From positions 1-64,000 of the forward strand of contig CANREL010000001.1 of the NCBI GenBank assembly GCA_947629655.1: a stretch of 64,000 nt of DNA, written 5' to 3'. The translations under genes were made by a program, and so were the position numbers. The notes below the pieces were generated by a model that had not been told where the DNA came from, ran no database searches, and saw only the letters and a program-made list of their open reading frames with translations. The DNA is from an uncultured Bacilli bacterium. GTDB taxonomy: Bacteria; Bacillota_I; Bacilli_A; RF39; UBA660. Shown piece by piece: positions 33,848 through 41,766 of this stretch; position 1 is the stretch's first letter, and every line of letters begins with the position of its first letter.

Positions 33848-35620
33848 GTGGAAAGAAATTTCTTCAACAACTTTATACGTAGTTTATTCTCGTCTATTGA
33901 TTACTTTATTTACTCTTCTATAGAATGGGTTACTCAAGGTATCTTTGACATAGCTGAGTTACGTACAAATGTTACGATTGTCGAAACCGTTAGAAATAAA
34001 ATATATATAATTTTAGGTATAATGATGCTCTTTAAGATATCGGCTTCGTTAATCAATTACATGATTAATCCAGAACAGATGAATGATAAAGAAAAGGGAG
34101 CATCTAAGTTGATTGGTAGAACTATCACCATGTTGATAATGTTGATATTATTACCAACGGCCTTCACTTTGATATATAGGGCTCAACAAGTATTTTTACC
34201 TATTTTACCTCGATTGTTGTTGGGTAAAGATACTACTGAAATAAGTGATGAAATATCAGAGAATTCTAATTCGATGGCAGTCACACTGCTGCAAGCTTTC
34301 TTCCATCCGTACTATTCAGAGGAAGAAGGACAAGAATATGCATCTATTGATGGTGCTAAGGAAATAGAAACATTAGGTGATTTTGTTGAACATGTAAATG
34401 ATGGTAATGCCATGTCGATTCCCCTTCTTGGAAAAACAGCTGGTTACAGTTATGAATATCGCTTTTTATTGTCGACAGTCGTAGGAATTGTGATACTGGT
34501 ATTGTTAATTAGCATAACGATTGATGTGGCGATTCGATTGTTTAAAATGCTGGTTTTAGAGATGATAGCGCCAATACCAATAATGAGTTATATTGATCCA
34601 AAGACGCAAAAGGATGGACCATTTCAGAATTGGTTGAAAGAACTATCACATACTTTCTTGGATATATTCATAAAATTAGGTTTGATTTATTTAGTATTAT
34701 TCTTTATAGCCGAATTGAAAGATGATAATTTATTTGTTACATATGGTAGTGCTGAAGGTAGCGGTATTTCACCAATAAGACTTATGTACTTAAGAGTGTT
34801 CTTGATAATTGGACTATTGATGTTCGTTAAACAAGCATCTAAGTTCATTAGAGGTATCTTAGGTATCAAAGAGAACAAAGATGGTGGAAGCTTCCTTGGA
34901 AATGTTGTCGGTGGACTTGCTGGATTTAGTAGTGGTGCCATCCATGGTGCTATTTCTGGACGTGGATTGCGTGGTGCTATTACTGGTGGTATGGTTGGTA
35001 TGGCCGCTGGATATCAAGGAGCACAAAGTGGAAAACCTTCAAATGCGTGGCAAGTTGGTGGAGATGCAGCTATTCAGGCTCGACTTGGTGATAAGAATGC
35101 TAAGAGTGGTGTTCTTGCAACGTTACAAACTAAAGCTACAAATGCTCAAATGAAATCTGCTGCTGCTAAACTTAACTTGACTGATTCTACAATTTCAACA
35201 GCTAAGGATAACTGGTTAGCTGCTCAAGCTGAAGCTACTCAAGCTGAGTGGAATTATCGAGATCTTATTGCTCGTGGTCCACAGAATGGTGAATCTCAAG
35301 ATGCTTATAATCAGAGAAGAACAGATGCTTACAACGACTGGCAAGAAAAAGTTCAGCGAAGTGGCGATGCCGAGCGAAATTACCAAAAAGGAAAAGAAGC
35401 ATACGAGAAGGCTTATGGACAAGAAGAAGGAGCATATTCAAGATATGCCAATGGTACTATCCATCGTGCAACTAAACGTGCTTCTACAACCGTTAAAAAC
35501 ACTGCAACTTCAATTTCTGATACGGTAACTACATCACTTGGTGGATCAACAATTGAACGTCGCCGTGAGGAAAGAACGAATAGAACTGCAAGTAATGGTG
35601 GATTTGATCCAAATAAATAA
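33848..35620 (+). CDS. VirB6/TrbL-like polytopic T4SS channel protein
   Basis: This 590-residue protein has about seven membrane helices within residues 15-345 (for example near 55-75, 95-120, 205-235, 265-285 and 315-335), with LEMIAPIPIMSYIDPKTQK near residue 240. That conserved membrane patch is typical of VirB6/TrbL-like proteins of Gram-positive conjugation systems. A Gly-rich segment (about 355-400) and a hydrophilic, Ala/Gln/Glu-rich C-terminal region (400-590) follow. The start is a GTG after GGGAAGTG. It should form part of the inner-membrane channel with the VirB3-like and VirB4-like products encoded next. Confidence 0.82.
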   Translation: MERNFFNNFIRSLFSSIDYFIYSSIEWVTQGIFDIAELRTNVTIVETVRNKIYIILGIMMLFKISASLINYMINPEQMNDKEKGASKLIGRTITMLIMLILLPTAFTLIYRAQQVFLPILPRLLLGKDTTEISDEISENSNSMAVTLLQAFFHPYYSEEEGQEYASIDGAKEIETLGDFVEHVNDGNAMSIPLLGKTAGYSYEYRFLLSTVVGIVILVLLISITIDVAIRLFKMLVLEMIAPIPIMSYIDPKTQKDGPFQNWLKELSHTFLDIFIKLGLIYLVLFFIAELKDDNLFVTYGSAEGSGISPIRLMYLRVFLIIGLLMFVKQASKFIRGILGIKENKDGGSFLGNVVGGLAGFSSGAIHGAISGRGLRGAITGGMVGMAAGYQGAQSGKPSNAWQVGGDAAIQARLGDKNAKSGVLATLQTKATNAQMKSAAAKLNLTDSTISTAKDNWLAAQAEATQAEWNYRDLIARGPQNGESQDAYNQRRTDAYNDWQEKVQRSGDAERNYQKGKEAYEKAYGQEEGAYSRYANGTIHRATKRASTTVKNTATSISDTVTTSLGGSTIERRREERTNRTASNGGFDPNK

Positions 35621-35643
35621 TAGAAGAGAAAGGGTGAAAAAGA

Positions 35644-35976
35644 ATGGAAAACAATTATTTGATTCCAGCTAATGCTAACCGTGGAAAATTGATCATGGGA
35701 TTCTTTAGACCAATAGATTTCATAATCTTTGGTGTTGGAGCTGGAACTACTTTATTATTACTATTGTTATTTCAAAGTTATATGACTAACATAGCTGTTG
35801 CCATTTTGACAATGTTACCTGCATTAATAACTGGTTTCTTAGTTATACCAGTACCTTATCAACATAATGTGTTAGTATTTTTGACAAACTTTTATAACTT
35901 TTACTTTGTAAATAGAAATAGGTATTATTGGAAAGGTTGGTGTAATGAATATGGCGAAGAAGACAGCAACAAATAG
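35644..35976 (+). CDS. PrgI/VirB3-like T4SS membrane protein
   Basis: This 110-residue protein has a short polar head (YLIPANANRGKLI), two closely spaced membrane helices (about residues 25-45 and 50-70) and a C-terminal region with PVPYQHNVLVFLTNFYNF and Tyr/Trp-rich YYWKGW. This is the PrgI (PF12666)/VirB3 layout, and PrgI genes normally sit just before VirB4. AAAGGGTG precedes the ATG. It overlaps the VirB4 N-terminal gene by 32 bases. Confidence 0.8.
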   Translation: MENNYLIPANANRGKLIMGFFRPIDFIIFGVGAGTTLLLLLLFQSYMTNIAVAILTMLPALITGFLVIPVPYQHNVLVFLTNFYNFYFVNRNRYYWKGWCNEYGEEDSNK

Positions 35977-36505
35977 TAAATATTCTGAAGATTGGGTACC
36001 AGTTCAAGCGATAAGTAATGGTATGATTGTTTTGGATAATAATCTAAAAGTAACAGGAGTAAAAATAACTCCTAGAAATATCTTCATCTTAGATGCTGAT
36101 TCTCAAATGGGAATAATTAATAATTTAAAAAATTTCTATAACCAAATTGATTATGAATTCTGGTTAGTAGTTGCAGATAGACCTGTAGACATTTCTGTGT
36201 ACATGTCACAATTGCAACTTTTGTATAACCAAACGCAATCTCCAGCAATTAGAAAATTGATTACTGAAGATATTCAAAAGGGTAATAGTTTCATGAACAA
36301 TAATGTTGTTGATACTGAATACTATATCTTATTTAAAGATAATGATATAGATCGTATTCAAAAGAGAATAAGACAACTTATTAACTCATTATCTTCTTGT
36401 GGTTTGACTGCTAGCCAAACTAGTAATGAAGATTTGCGAATAATTCTTGATAACTTCCTAAACGGAGGTCAAACTACAGAATTTGGAACGGTGGTGGCAT
36501 TATGA
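35945..36505 (+). CDS. VirB4 N-terminal domain as a separate protein
   Basis: This 186-residue protein corresponds to the N-terminal alpha/beta domain of VirB4/TraE ATPases: a beta strand pair around NGMIVLDNNLKVTGVKITPRN, then NNLKNFYNQIDYEFWLVVADR and a helical end. No P-loop is present, as expected for this part. AAAGG lies eight bases before the ATG at 35945. Its last codons overlap the next start by four bases (ATGA), so the two halves are made together and likely assemble as one ATPase. A sequencing frameshift is unlikely because the downstream gene has a properly placed start. Confidence 0.75.
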   Translation: MNMAKKTATNSKYSEDWVPVQAISNGMIVLDNNLKVTGVKITPRNIFILDADSQMGIINNLKNFYNQIDYEFWLVVADRPVDISVYMSQLQLLYNQTQSPAIRKLITEDIQKGNSFMNNNVVDTEYYILFKDNDIDRIQKRIRQLINSLSSCGLTASQTSNEDLRIILDNFLNGGQTTEFGTVVAL

Positions 36506-38298
36506 GTACAACGATGAAATTTAAATCACAAATTGCTCCTAAAGGGTTGCATTTTAATCCTAGTGATTTCTTTATCAGTGACAAATACGCTACTGTTTTA
36601 ACAGTTGTTTCATATCCTAAATTCATTGCTCCAGGTTACTTGTCAACACTTACGACTATGTCTGGTATCAAAATTGTTATCAAACATATACCTGTACCTT
36701 TTTCAACAATTTCTAAGATGTTGAATAAGCAAATTGCTGATTTGAAAATGCGTTATCAAGAAGAACATGATCGTACTGTCCAAGAGCGTATTAGATTGGA
36801 CTATGAATCATTGGAATATTTCGTATCAATGTTAGCTGGAAGTCAAGCTAGAATCTTTGATTTCCAAATGCACATCATGATAACTGCTGATACTAAAGAA
36901 GATCTAGAACTTAAAAAAGTAAATGTTAAAAACTATCTAGAAGCTATGGAATTGCGTGCTGTAGCTCTTCGTTTTGAACAGGAAAAGGTATTGAAGTCAA
37001 TGTTGCCAATTTTCCCAAAACAAGATTTAGAGGATCGTATTGGTACACCAATACCATCAGTTACAATAGCTGCTATGTATCCATTCATCTTTGATAGTAT
37101 TAAAGACCCAGGATTGTCATCATTATTAGGTGTTGACTTCTCCGGTGGTGTTATCTTATTTAACCAATTCTTATATAAGATTAAAAAAGAGAATAACCGT
37201 AATAATGCCAATTTGATTTTACTTGGTACTTCAGGTTCTGGTAAATCAACAGCTGCTAAATTGTTACTTCGTAACCATATTCGTAATGGTTGCCAAATCG
37301 TTGCAATTGACCCTGAAAACGAACTTGAAGAGATGACTAAAACGTTCGGTGGCGATACTATTGACTTAGGTAAAGGTGGAGAATTTGGTATGATTAACCC
37401 TTTACAAATCGTTATCGATGCTGATGAAGATGAGATCAAACAGGGATTGGGTTATACCGTTCTTACTCGTACTCTTCAATTCTTGAAGGCTTTCATGAAA
37501 TATTATGATCCTTCCATGGAAGAAGATACATTGACTATCTTTAGTGAAATTGTTCAAGATACTTATAAGAGATTTGGAATTGACTTTGATAAAGATTTCT
37601 ATCATTTTACAGCTAATGATTTCCCAACATTCTCTGATGTTTATGCTACTATAAAGAGTAGAATTGTAGCTATGCCAGAACATACTCATGAAAGAGAGAC
37701 AATGGAAAAACTAGAGTTAAAAATAAGACCTTTAACTAATGATTTAAGATATTATTTTGATGGTAAGACAACTATTACTCACAATAGTGATTTCATTACT
37801 TTCAATATTAAAGAGTTGATGAATGCTGAACAAAATATTAAGAATGCTCTTTTCTTCAATATTTTGAAATATGCTTGGGGATTATGTCTAAATCGTGAAA
37901 TAGATACAGTTATGATGATTGATGAGGCCCATGTATTATTGGGAGATAACAATACACTTGGAGCTGATTTCTTAGCTCAAGTACAACGTCGTGCTCGTAA
38001 GTATAATACTGGTACTATCATCATTACACAACAGCCAAGTGACTTCGCTGCACCTAATATCATCATGCAAGGTAAAGCAATATTCGATAATGCTTCATAT
38101 TACATCATCATGGGACTTAAGAAACAAGCTGCTGAAGACTTAGCTAAATTAGTTGATTTGAATGATAATGAAAAAGAAAGTATCAAGCATTATAATCAAG
38201 GTGAAGCTCTGTTTGTCTGTGGTAATAGGCGTATGCGTATTAACATCATAGTAACACCAGAAGAATTAGCTTCCTTCGGTAGTGGAGGAGGATTGTAG
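36502..38298 (+). CDS. VirB4/TraE-type T4SS ATPase, main part
   Basis: This 598-residue ATPase of the VirB4 family energises T4SS assembly and substrate transfer. It has a substrate or membrane domain (about residues 1-215), Walker A LLGTSGSGKST near residue 240, IDPENELEEM after it, Walker B VMMIDEAHVLL near residue 470, and the ITQQPSDF sensor near residue 510. The N-terminal domain usually fused here is encoded by the gene before it. The start lies in an ATGA overlap, with GGTGGTGG upstream. A terminator follows. Confidence 0.93.
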   Translation: MSTTMKFKSQIAPKGLHFNPSDFFISDKYATVLTVVSYPKFIAPGYLSTLTTMSGIKIVIKHIPVPFSTISKMLNKQIADLKMRYQEEHDRTVQERIRLDYESLEYFVSMLAGSQARIFDFQMHIMITADTKEDLELKKVNVKNYLEAMELRAVALRFEQEKVLKSMLPIFPKQDLEDRIGTPIPSVTIAAMYPFIFDSIKDPGLSSLLGVDFSGGVILFNQFLYKIKKENNRNNANLILLGTSGSGKSTAAKLLLRNHIRNGCQIVAIDPENELEEMTKTFGGDTIDLGKGGEFGMINPLQIVIDADEDEIKQGLGYTVLTRTLQFLKAFMKYYDPSMEEDTLTIFSEIVQDTYKRFGIDFDKDFYHFTANDFPTFSDVYATIKSRIVAMPEHTHERETMEKLELKIRPLTNDLRYYFDGKTTITHNSDFITFNIKELMNAEQNIKNALFFNILKYAWGLCLNREIDTVMMIDEAHVLLGDNNTLGADFLAQVQRRARKYNTGTIIITQQPSDFAAPNIIMQGKAIFDNASYYIIMGLKKQAAEDLAKLVDLNDNEKESIKHYNQGEALFVCGNRRMRINIIVTPEELASFGSGGGL

Positions 38299-38321
38299 GA
38301 TACTCCTTTAAAAAGATATTT

Positions 38322-38358
38322 AAAAGTGATTTTAGAGATTTTAAAATCACTTTTTTAA
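38322..38358 (+). terminator. Terminator after VirB4
   Basis: AAAAGTGATTTTA pairs with TTAAAATCACTTTT, followed by Ts. Confidence 0.85.
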
Positions 38359-38395
38359 TGGTATAATATTCTTATATTGTAGTGAGGTGATCAAT

Positions 38396-40666
38396 GTGGA
38401 TGATGAAAAAGAAGTAGAACAACCAAAAACTGAATCACCACGTGATGTCATTGAAAGACATAAATACGAAAACAATGTTAATCGAAGTAATAATCCTCAA
38501 ATTAAACCTAATAATAATTTAGATAAAGCGATGAAAAAAAGAGTTATAAAGACTGGTGTTTCAACTGCGGCGCAAGCTGCTGGTGTACCAACACCTATAA
38601 CTGAAGGCGCTATGGCAACTGAAAAAGGTGACGAAATGATTGATGAAGCAGTTGAAGAACCAACTGTTGCTGCAGGAGTTGCTAATGTAGTATCTAAATT
38701 GGTGACGAAGACCTGGCTATGGGTAATTGTCTTATCCGGTGGTGCTTTCTTTTTTATCTTTATAGTCATGGTGGCTTTTTTATTGAAGAATTCTGATGGT
38801 TTGAATTATGCATCAGGAAGTTATTTAGAGAGTGAAGAATATCGTAAGATATATCAAACTGTTGAAGAAGTTGTATCAGAATATAAAGATAAATATGGTG
38901 TAACCGTTGACAAATACTTAATAATTTCAGCTTTGACAGCTTATCAAGGAAATGAACTCTATTATGATAAGACTGAAGGTTCAGCCTACGATACGATAAA
39001 TGTTGAAGATGATGGTGAAGAAGGTGACGTTTTTTATAAAAGTGTCACTGAAATGAAAAATTATGCGGAAATATTAGCAAAATATCAAATAAAAACGACT
39101 ACTAGTTGTGATATGGATAGTAGTAATAATCGTAAAATTGCTAGTAATGATGATGAGACCAATCTATTTAATTTTTGGACGTCAGCAGCATCAAAAGAAA
39201 AAAATTATGATTGTAGTGGAAGCAGTTCTTCAAAGAGTTACTCTCTATCATTGAATGAAGGATTTATTGATGATGAAGAAACTGGTGGTGTTTTCTACTG
39301 GAACTTAGTTGATGAGAGTTTCTTAAAAGAGTATTATTCTGTTTTCTTTAGTGGAATTAAACCAGAGTTATATGAAGAGACAGCAGCTGATACAATTGAG
39401 TATATATATTTGTATGCCGAAACTTTAAAAACTTTTGATACCACTAACACAACTGTTACGGCATGTAATGGAACATCTTTTTGGTGGCCAATAGGTAGTG
39501 CTGAAACTACGACTAATGGTTCTAAAACAATGGCTAGTGGTGAACCTGTTCCAACAACTATCACCGCTACTTTTGCCGGAAATGATAGTGTCCATAATGG
39601 TTCTCATGGAGCTTTGGATATCGCTACTGGTGGTGATGTCAATATCATTGCTGCTAAAGCGGGAACAGTTGTTTATCCAACTAGTAAAGAACAAACTCAA
39701 TACGCTACTAATGGATATCTCAATTCACCAGATGGTGGTGGTTATGGAAACTATGTCATCATCGAACACTCAGATGGTAATTATACGCTTTATGGTCATA
39801 TGAAAAAAGATTCGATTACCGTCATGGCTGGTGATGAAGTCGCTCAAGGACAAGTAATCGGTAAAATGGGAAGTAGTGGTAGTTCAACTGGACAGCACGT
39901 CCATTTTGAAGTTCGTGTCGGTGGTAATAGTAGTAGTAATAAAGTTGATCCTGAGGATTATGTCGACATAAATGATCCTCGTCCTGGTTGTGGTGATTTT
40001 TCACTTACTAGTACATCTCTATCAAAACAAGAGTTTGTGACGTTGATGAAAAACTATTGTACATCTACTGGTAAGAGTGGATTTTGTAATAACTTTGCTA
40101 ATCAGGCAGATTTAGTTTATGATGTTTCAGTTCAAAATAATGTCAATCCTGAACTTGTTGTCGTAACAGCTGGTACAGAACAAAACTGGGAGAAGTGCGC
40201 TGGATTATACAATTTCTGGGGAATTGGAATTCCTAATGGTGCCACTTGCTCTGATGGACCGCAGTTGACCAGTATGGAAGCAGGTATCAAACGATATGCT
40301 GAAACTATCGCTGCCAATCTGGAAGGTGGAAGTAATGCTAACCGTATTACGCAAAGAAATAATGAACGTGAAAGTGCTGGATGTGATCCATCTGGTCATG
40401 GTCCACCAGGAACGCTAGCTGGGATGCAATCAGTTTATTCTTGGATTGGGGATCACCGTTATAATCCTGGTAACTGGGGAAAAGGTGGATGTGTCTATCT
40501 AGATATCATCTATGGTAGTGGTTATTGTGCTAGCAAAGCTACTTGTCCTTCTCCTTATTCAGGATGTTCAGAGGCATCACGAACCACTGTCTGTGAACAA
40601 AACGATTATACGACTTGGCAGTTGAAGGGAAAAGTTGACTTGCGTAAAGAAATATTTGGTTTATAG
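38396..40666 (+). CDS. VirB1-like cell-wall hydrolase: M23 peptidase plus glucosaminidase-like domain
   Basis: This 756-residue type II membrane protein has a cytoplasmic head of about 100 residues, a helix at about 106-130, and extracellular domains. An M23 (LytM) endopeptidase domain spans about 395-515: GSHGALDIATGG supplies His and Asp ligands, and GQHVHFEVR supplies the others. A C-terminal lysozyme/glucosaminidase-like domain (about 540-700) has VTAGTEQNWEKCAGLYNFWG. Gram-positive T4SS use such two-domain hydrolases (PcsB/VirB1 type) to open the wall. The start is GTG 38396 after GAGGTGAT. Two small membrane proteins follow. Confidence 0.85.
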   Translation: MDDEKEVEQPKTESPRDVIERHKYENNVNRSNNPQIKPNNNLDKAMKKRVIKTGVSTAAQAAGVPTPITEGAMATEKGDEMIDEAVEEPTVAAGVANVVSKLVTKTWLWVIVLSGGAFFFIFIVMVAFLLKNSDGLNYASGSYLESEEYRKIYQTVEEVVSEYKDKYGVTVDKYLIISALTAYQGNELYYDKTEGSAYDTINVEDDGEEGDVFYKSVTEMKNYAEILAKYQIKTTTSCDMDSSNNRKIASNDDETNLFNFWTSAASKEKNYDCSGSSSSKSYSLSLNEGFIDDEETGGVFYWNLVDESFLKEYYSVFFSGIKPELYEETAADTIEYIYLYAETLKTFDTTNTTVTACNGTSFWWPIGSAETTTNGSKTMASGEPVPTTITATFAGNDSVHNGSHGALDIATGGDVNIIAAKAGTVVYPTSKEQTQYATNGYLNSPDGGGYGNYVIIEHSDGNYTLYGHMKKDSITVMAGDEVAQGQVIGKMGSSGSSTGQHVHFEVRVGGNSSSNKVDPEDYVDINDPRPGCGDFSLTSTSLSKQEFVTLMKNYCTSTGKSGFCNNFANQADLVYDVSVQNNVNPELVVVTAGTEQNWEKCAGLYNFWGIGIPNGATCSDGPQLTSMEAGIKRYAETIAANLEGGSNANRITQRNNERESAGCDPSGHGPPGTLAGMQSVYSWIGDHRYNPGNWGKGGCVYLDIIYGSGYCASKATCPSPYSGCSEASRTTVCEQNDYTTWQLKGKVDLRKEIFGL

Positions 40667-40679
40667 AAAGGAAAAAGTT

Positions 40680-41219
40680 ATGAAAAAAATGCAAGCTTCA
40701 GAAAAAAAAGTTTTCTTACTTTTATTAGTTATTGTAGTATCTACAGTAATTATTGTTATCATCATCAATTCTAATATGAAGTTAACAGAAGAAATAGGTG
40801 AAGAAGTGGAAGTCATAGCTTTGATTGATGAAAATAGATTTTTGACGATTAAATCAGCTATTGATACTTACGTGAGTAATGTTAAATATCAAAATGTTGG
40901 CCATTTATTGGATATTTTAGATACGAGATATGTTAGAGAGAATAATATAAATAAGAATAATATTTTTGATATTCTTGAAAAGTATAATAGTAATTACAAT
41001 GTTGATCTGCGTCGCGTATATCAAATCAAAAAGTATGATAATATCTATGTCTATTATACGCGAGCTAAACTAGTTGAAGAAAATTACAATTCATTCATGC
41101 AAGAATTCATCAAAGATGTCTATTACAAAGTGACTCTTAATGAGAATACTTTAGCATTTTCAATCGCACCACTGAGTTCAGTGGAGTATAAAAGTAAAGT
41201 TGGTGAATTAGATGGATAA
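40680..41219 (+). CDS. Membrane protein, VirB8/TcpC-like candidate 1
   Basis: This 179-residue protein has a basic head, one membrane helix (about residues 11-30) and an ectodomain of about 140 residues whose helix-then-strands pattern (FLTIKSAIDTYVSN, then NVDLRRVYQIKKYDN and NIYVYYTRAKL) is compatible with the NTF2-like fold of VirB8. Sequence motifs are too weak to be sure. ATG 40680 has AAAGGAAAAA upstream. It overlaps the next gene by eight bases and follows the hydrolase by 13 bases, so it belongs to the T4SS operon. Confidence 0.6.
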   Translation: MKKMQASEKKVFLLLLVIVVSTVIIVIIINSNMKLTEEIGEEVEVIALIDENRFLTIKSAIDTYVSNVKYQNVGHLLDILDTRYVRENNINKNNIFDILEKYNSNYNVDLRRVYQIKKYDNIYVYYTRAKLVEENYNSFMQEFIKDVYYKVTLNENTLAFSIAPLSSVEYKSKVGELDG

Positions 41220-41697
41220 TGATAGAAAAGAATTATTTATTGGTATAACTTGTATATTTGTAGTTATTTTCGCCTTAGTTTCCAACTATCTTTACAGCAT
41301 TAATGTCAGTCAAAGACGTGAAGAAGAAAGAAAACAAAAAATTGCTGAAATGAATACCACTAATAAAGTTAATACCATAAATAAGTATTCACTTAAGAAA
41401 GTAAATCATGAAGAGATGGCTATGAATTATCTCAACGATTATAAAAATATGATTGTCAATTATCCAGATGAAGCATATGCCATCATTGAAAATAGTGATG
41501 AAATTAGCAAAGAGGAATTCATGGCTTATCGTGATGAAATCATTGCTGATTACTATGGTTATAGTTATGATCATTACGAATATTACCAAGAGACGACGAC
41601 TAATAGCTTTGTCTATAGGGTAACAAATAATCATGATCAAACTTTTACGTTTAAAACGATTGCTGTAATGAATTACACAGTTATTATTACTCTATAA
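41212..41697 (+). CDS. Membrane protein, VirB8/TcpC-like candidate 2
   Basis: This 161-residue protein has the same build as the gene before it: a short head, one helix (about residues 9-28), a charged coiled stretch QRREEERKQKIAEM, and a domain of about 100 residues with NYLNDYKNMIVNYPDEAYAI and terminal strands (FVYRVTNN, FKTIAVMNYTVIITL). It overlaps the preceding gene by eight bases. A role as second VirB8-like periplasmic-zone subunit is inference from size, topology and position. Confidence 0.6.
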   Translation: MDNDRKELFIGITCIFVVIFALVSNYLYSINVSQRREEERKQKIAEMNTTNKVNTINKYSLKKVNHEEMAMNYLNDYKNMIVNYPDEAYAIIENSDEISKEEFMAYRDEIIADYYGYSYDHYEYYQETTTNSFVYRVTNNHDQTFTFKTIAVMNYTVIITL

Positions 41698-41703
41698 TAT
41701 GTG

Positions 41704-41731
41704 TTGAATTTTGAAATAAATTTGTTATAAT
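41704..41731 (+). promoter_or_regulatory. Promoter of the VirD4 gene
   Basis: TTGAAT 41704-41709, 16-base spacer, TATAAT 41726-41731. Confidence 0.7.
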
Positions 41732-41766
41732 ATTATTGTATTTTATATTGAAAGAAGGGGCGACAT

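Noticed and set aside
36490-36515. Frameshift breaking VirB4
   Set aside because: The second gene begins at an ATGA overlap with a suitable upstream GGTGGTGG, and both parts are complete domains.
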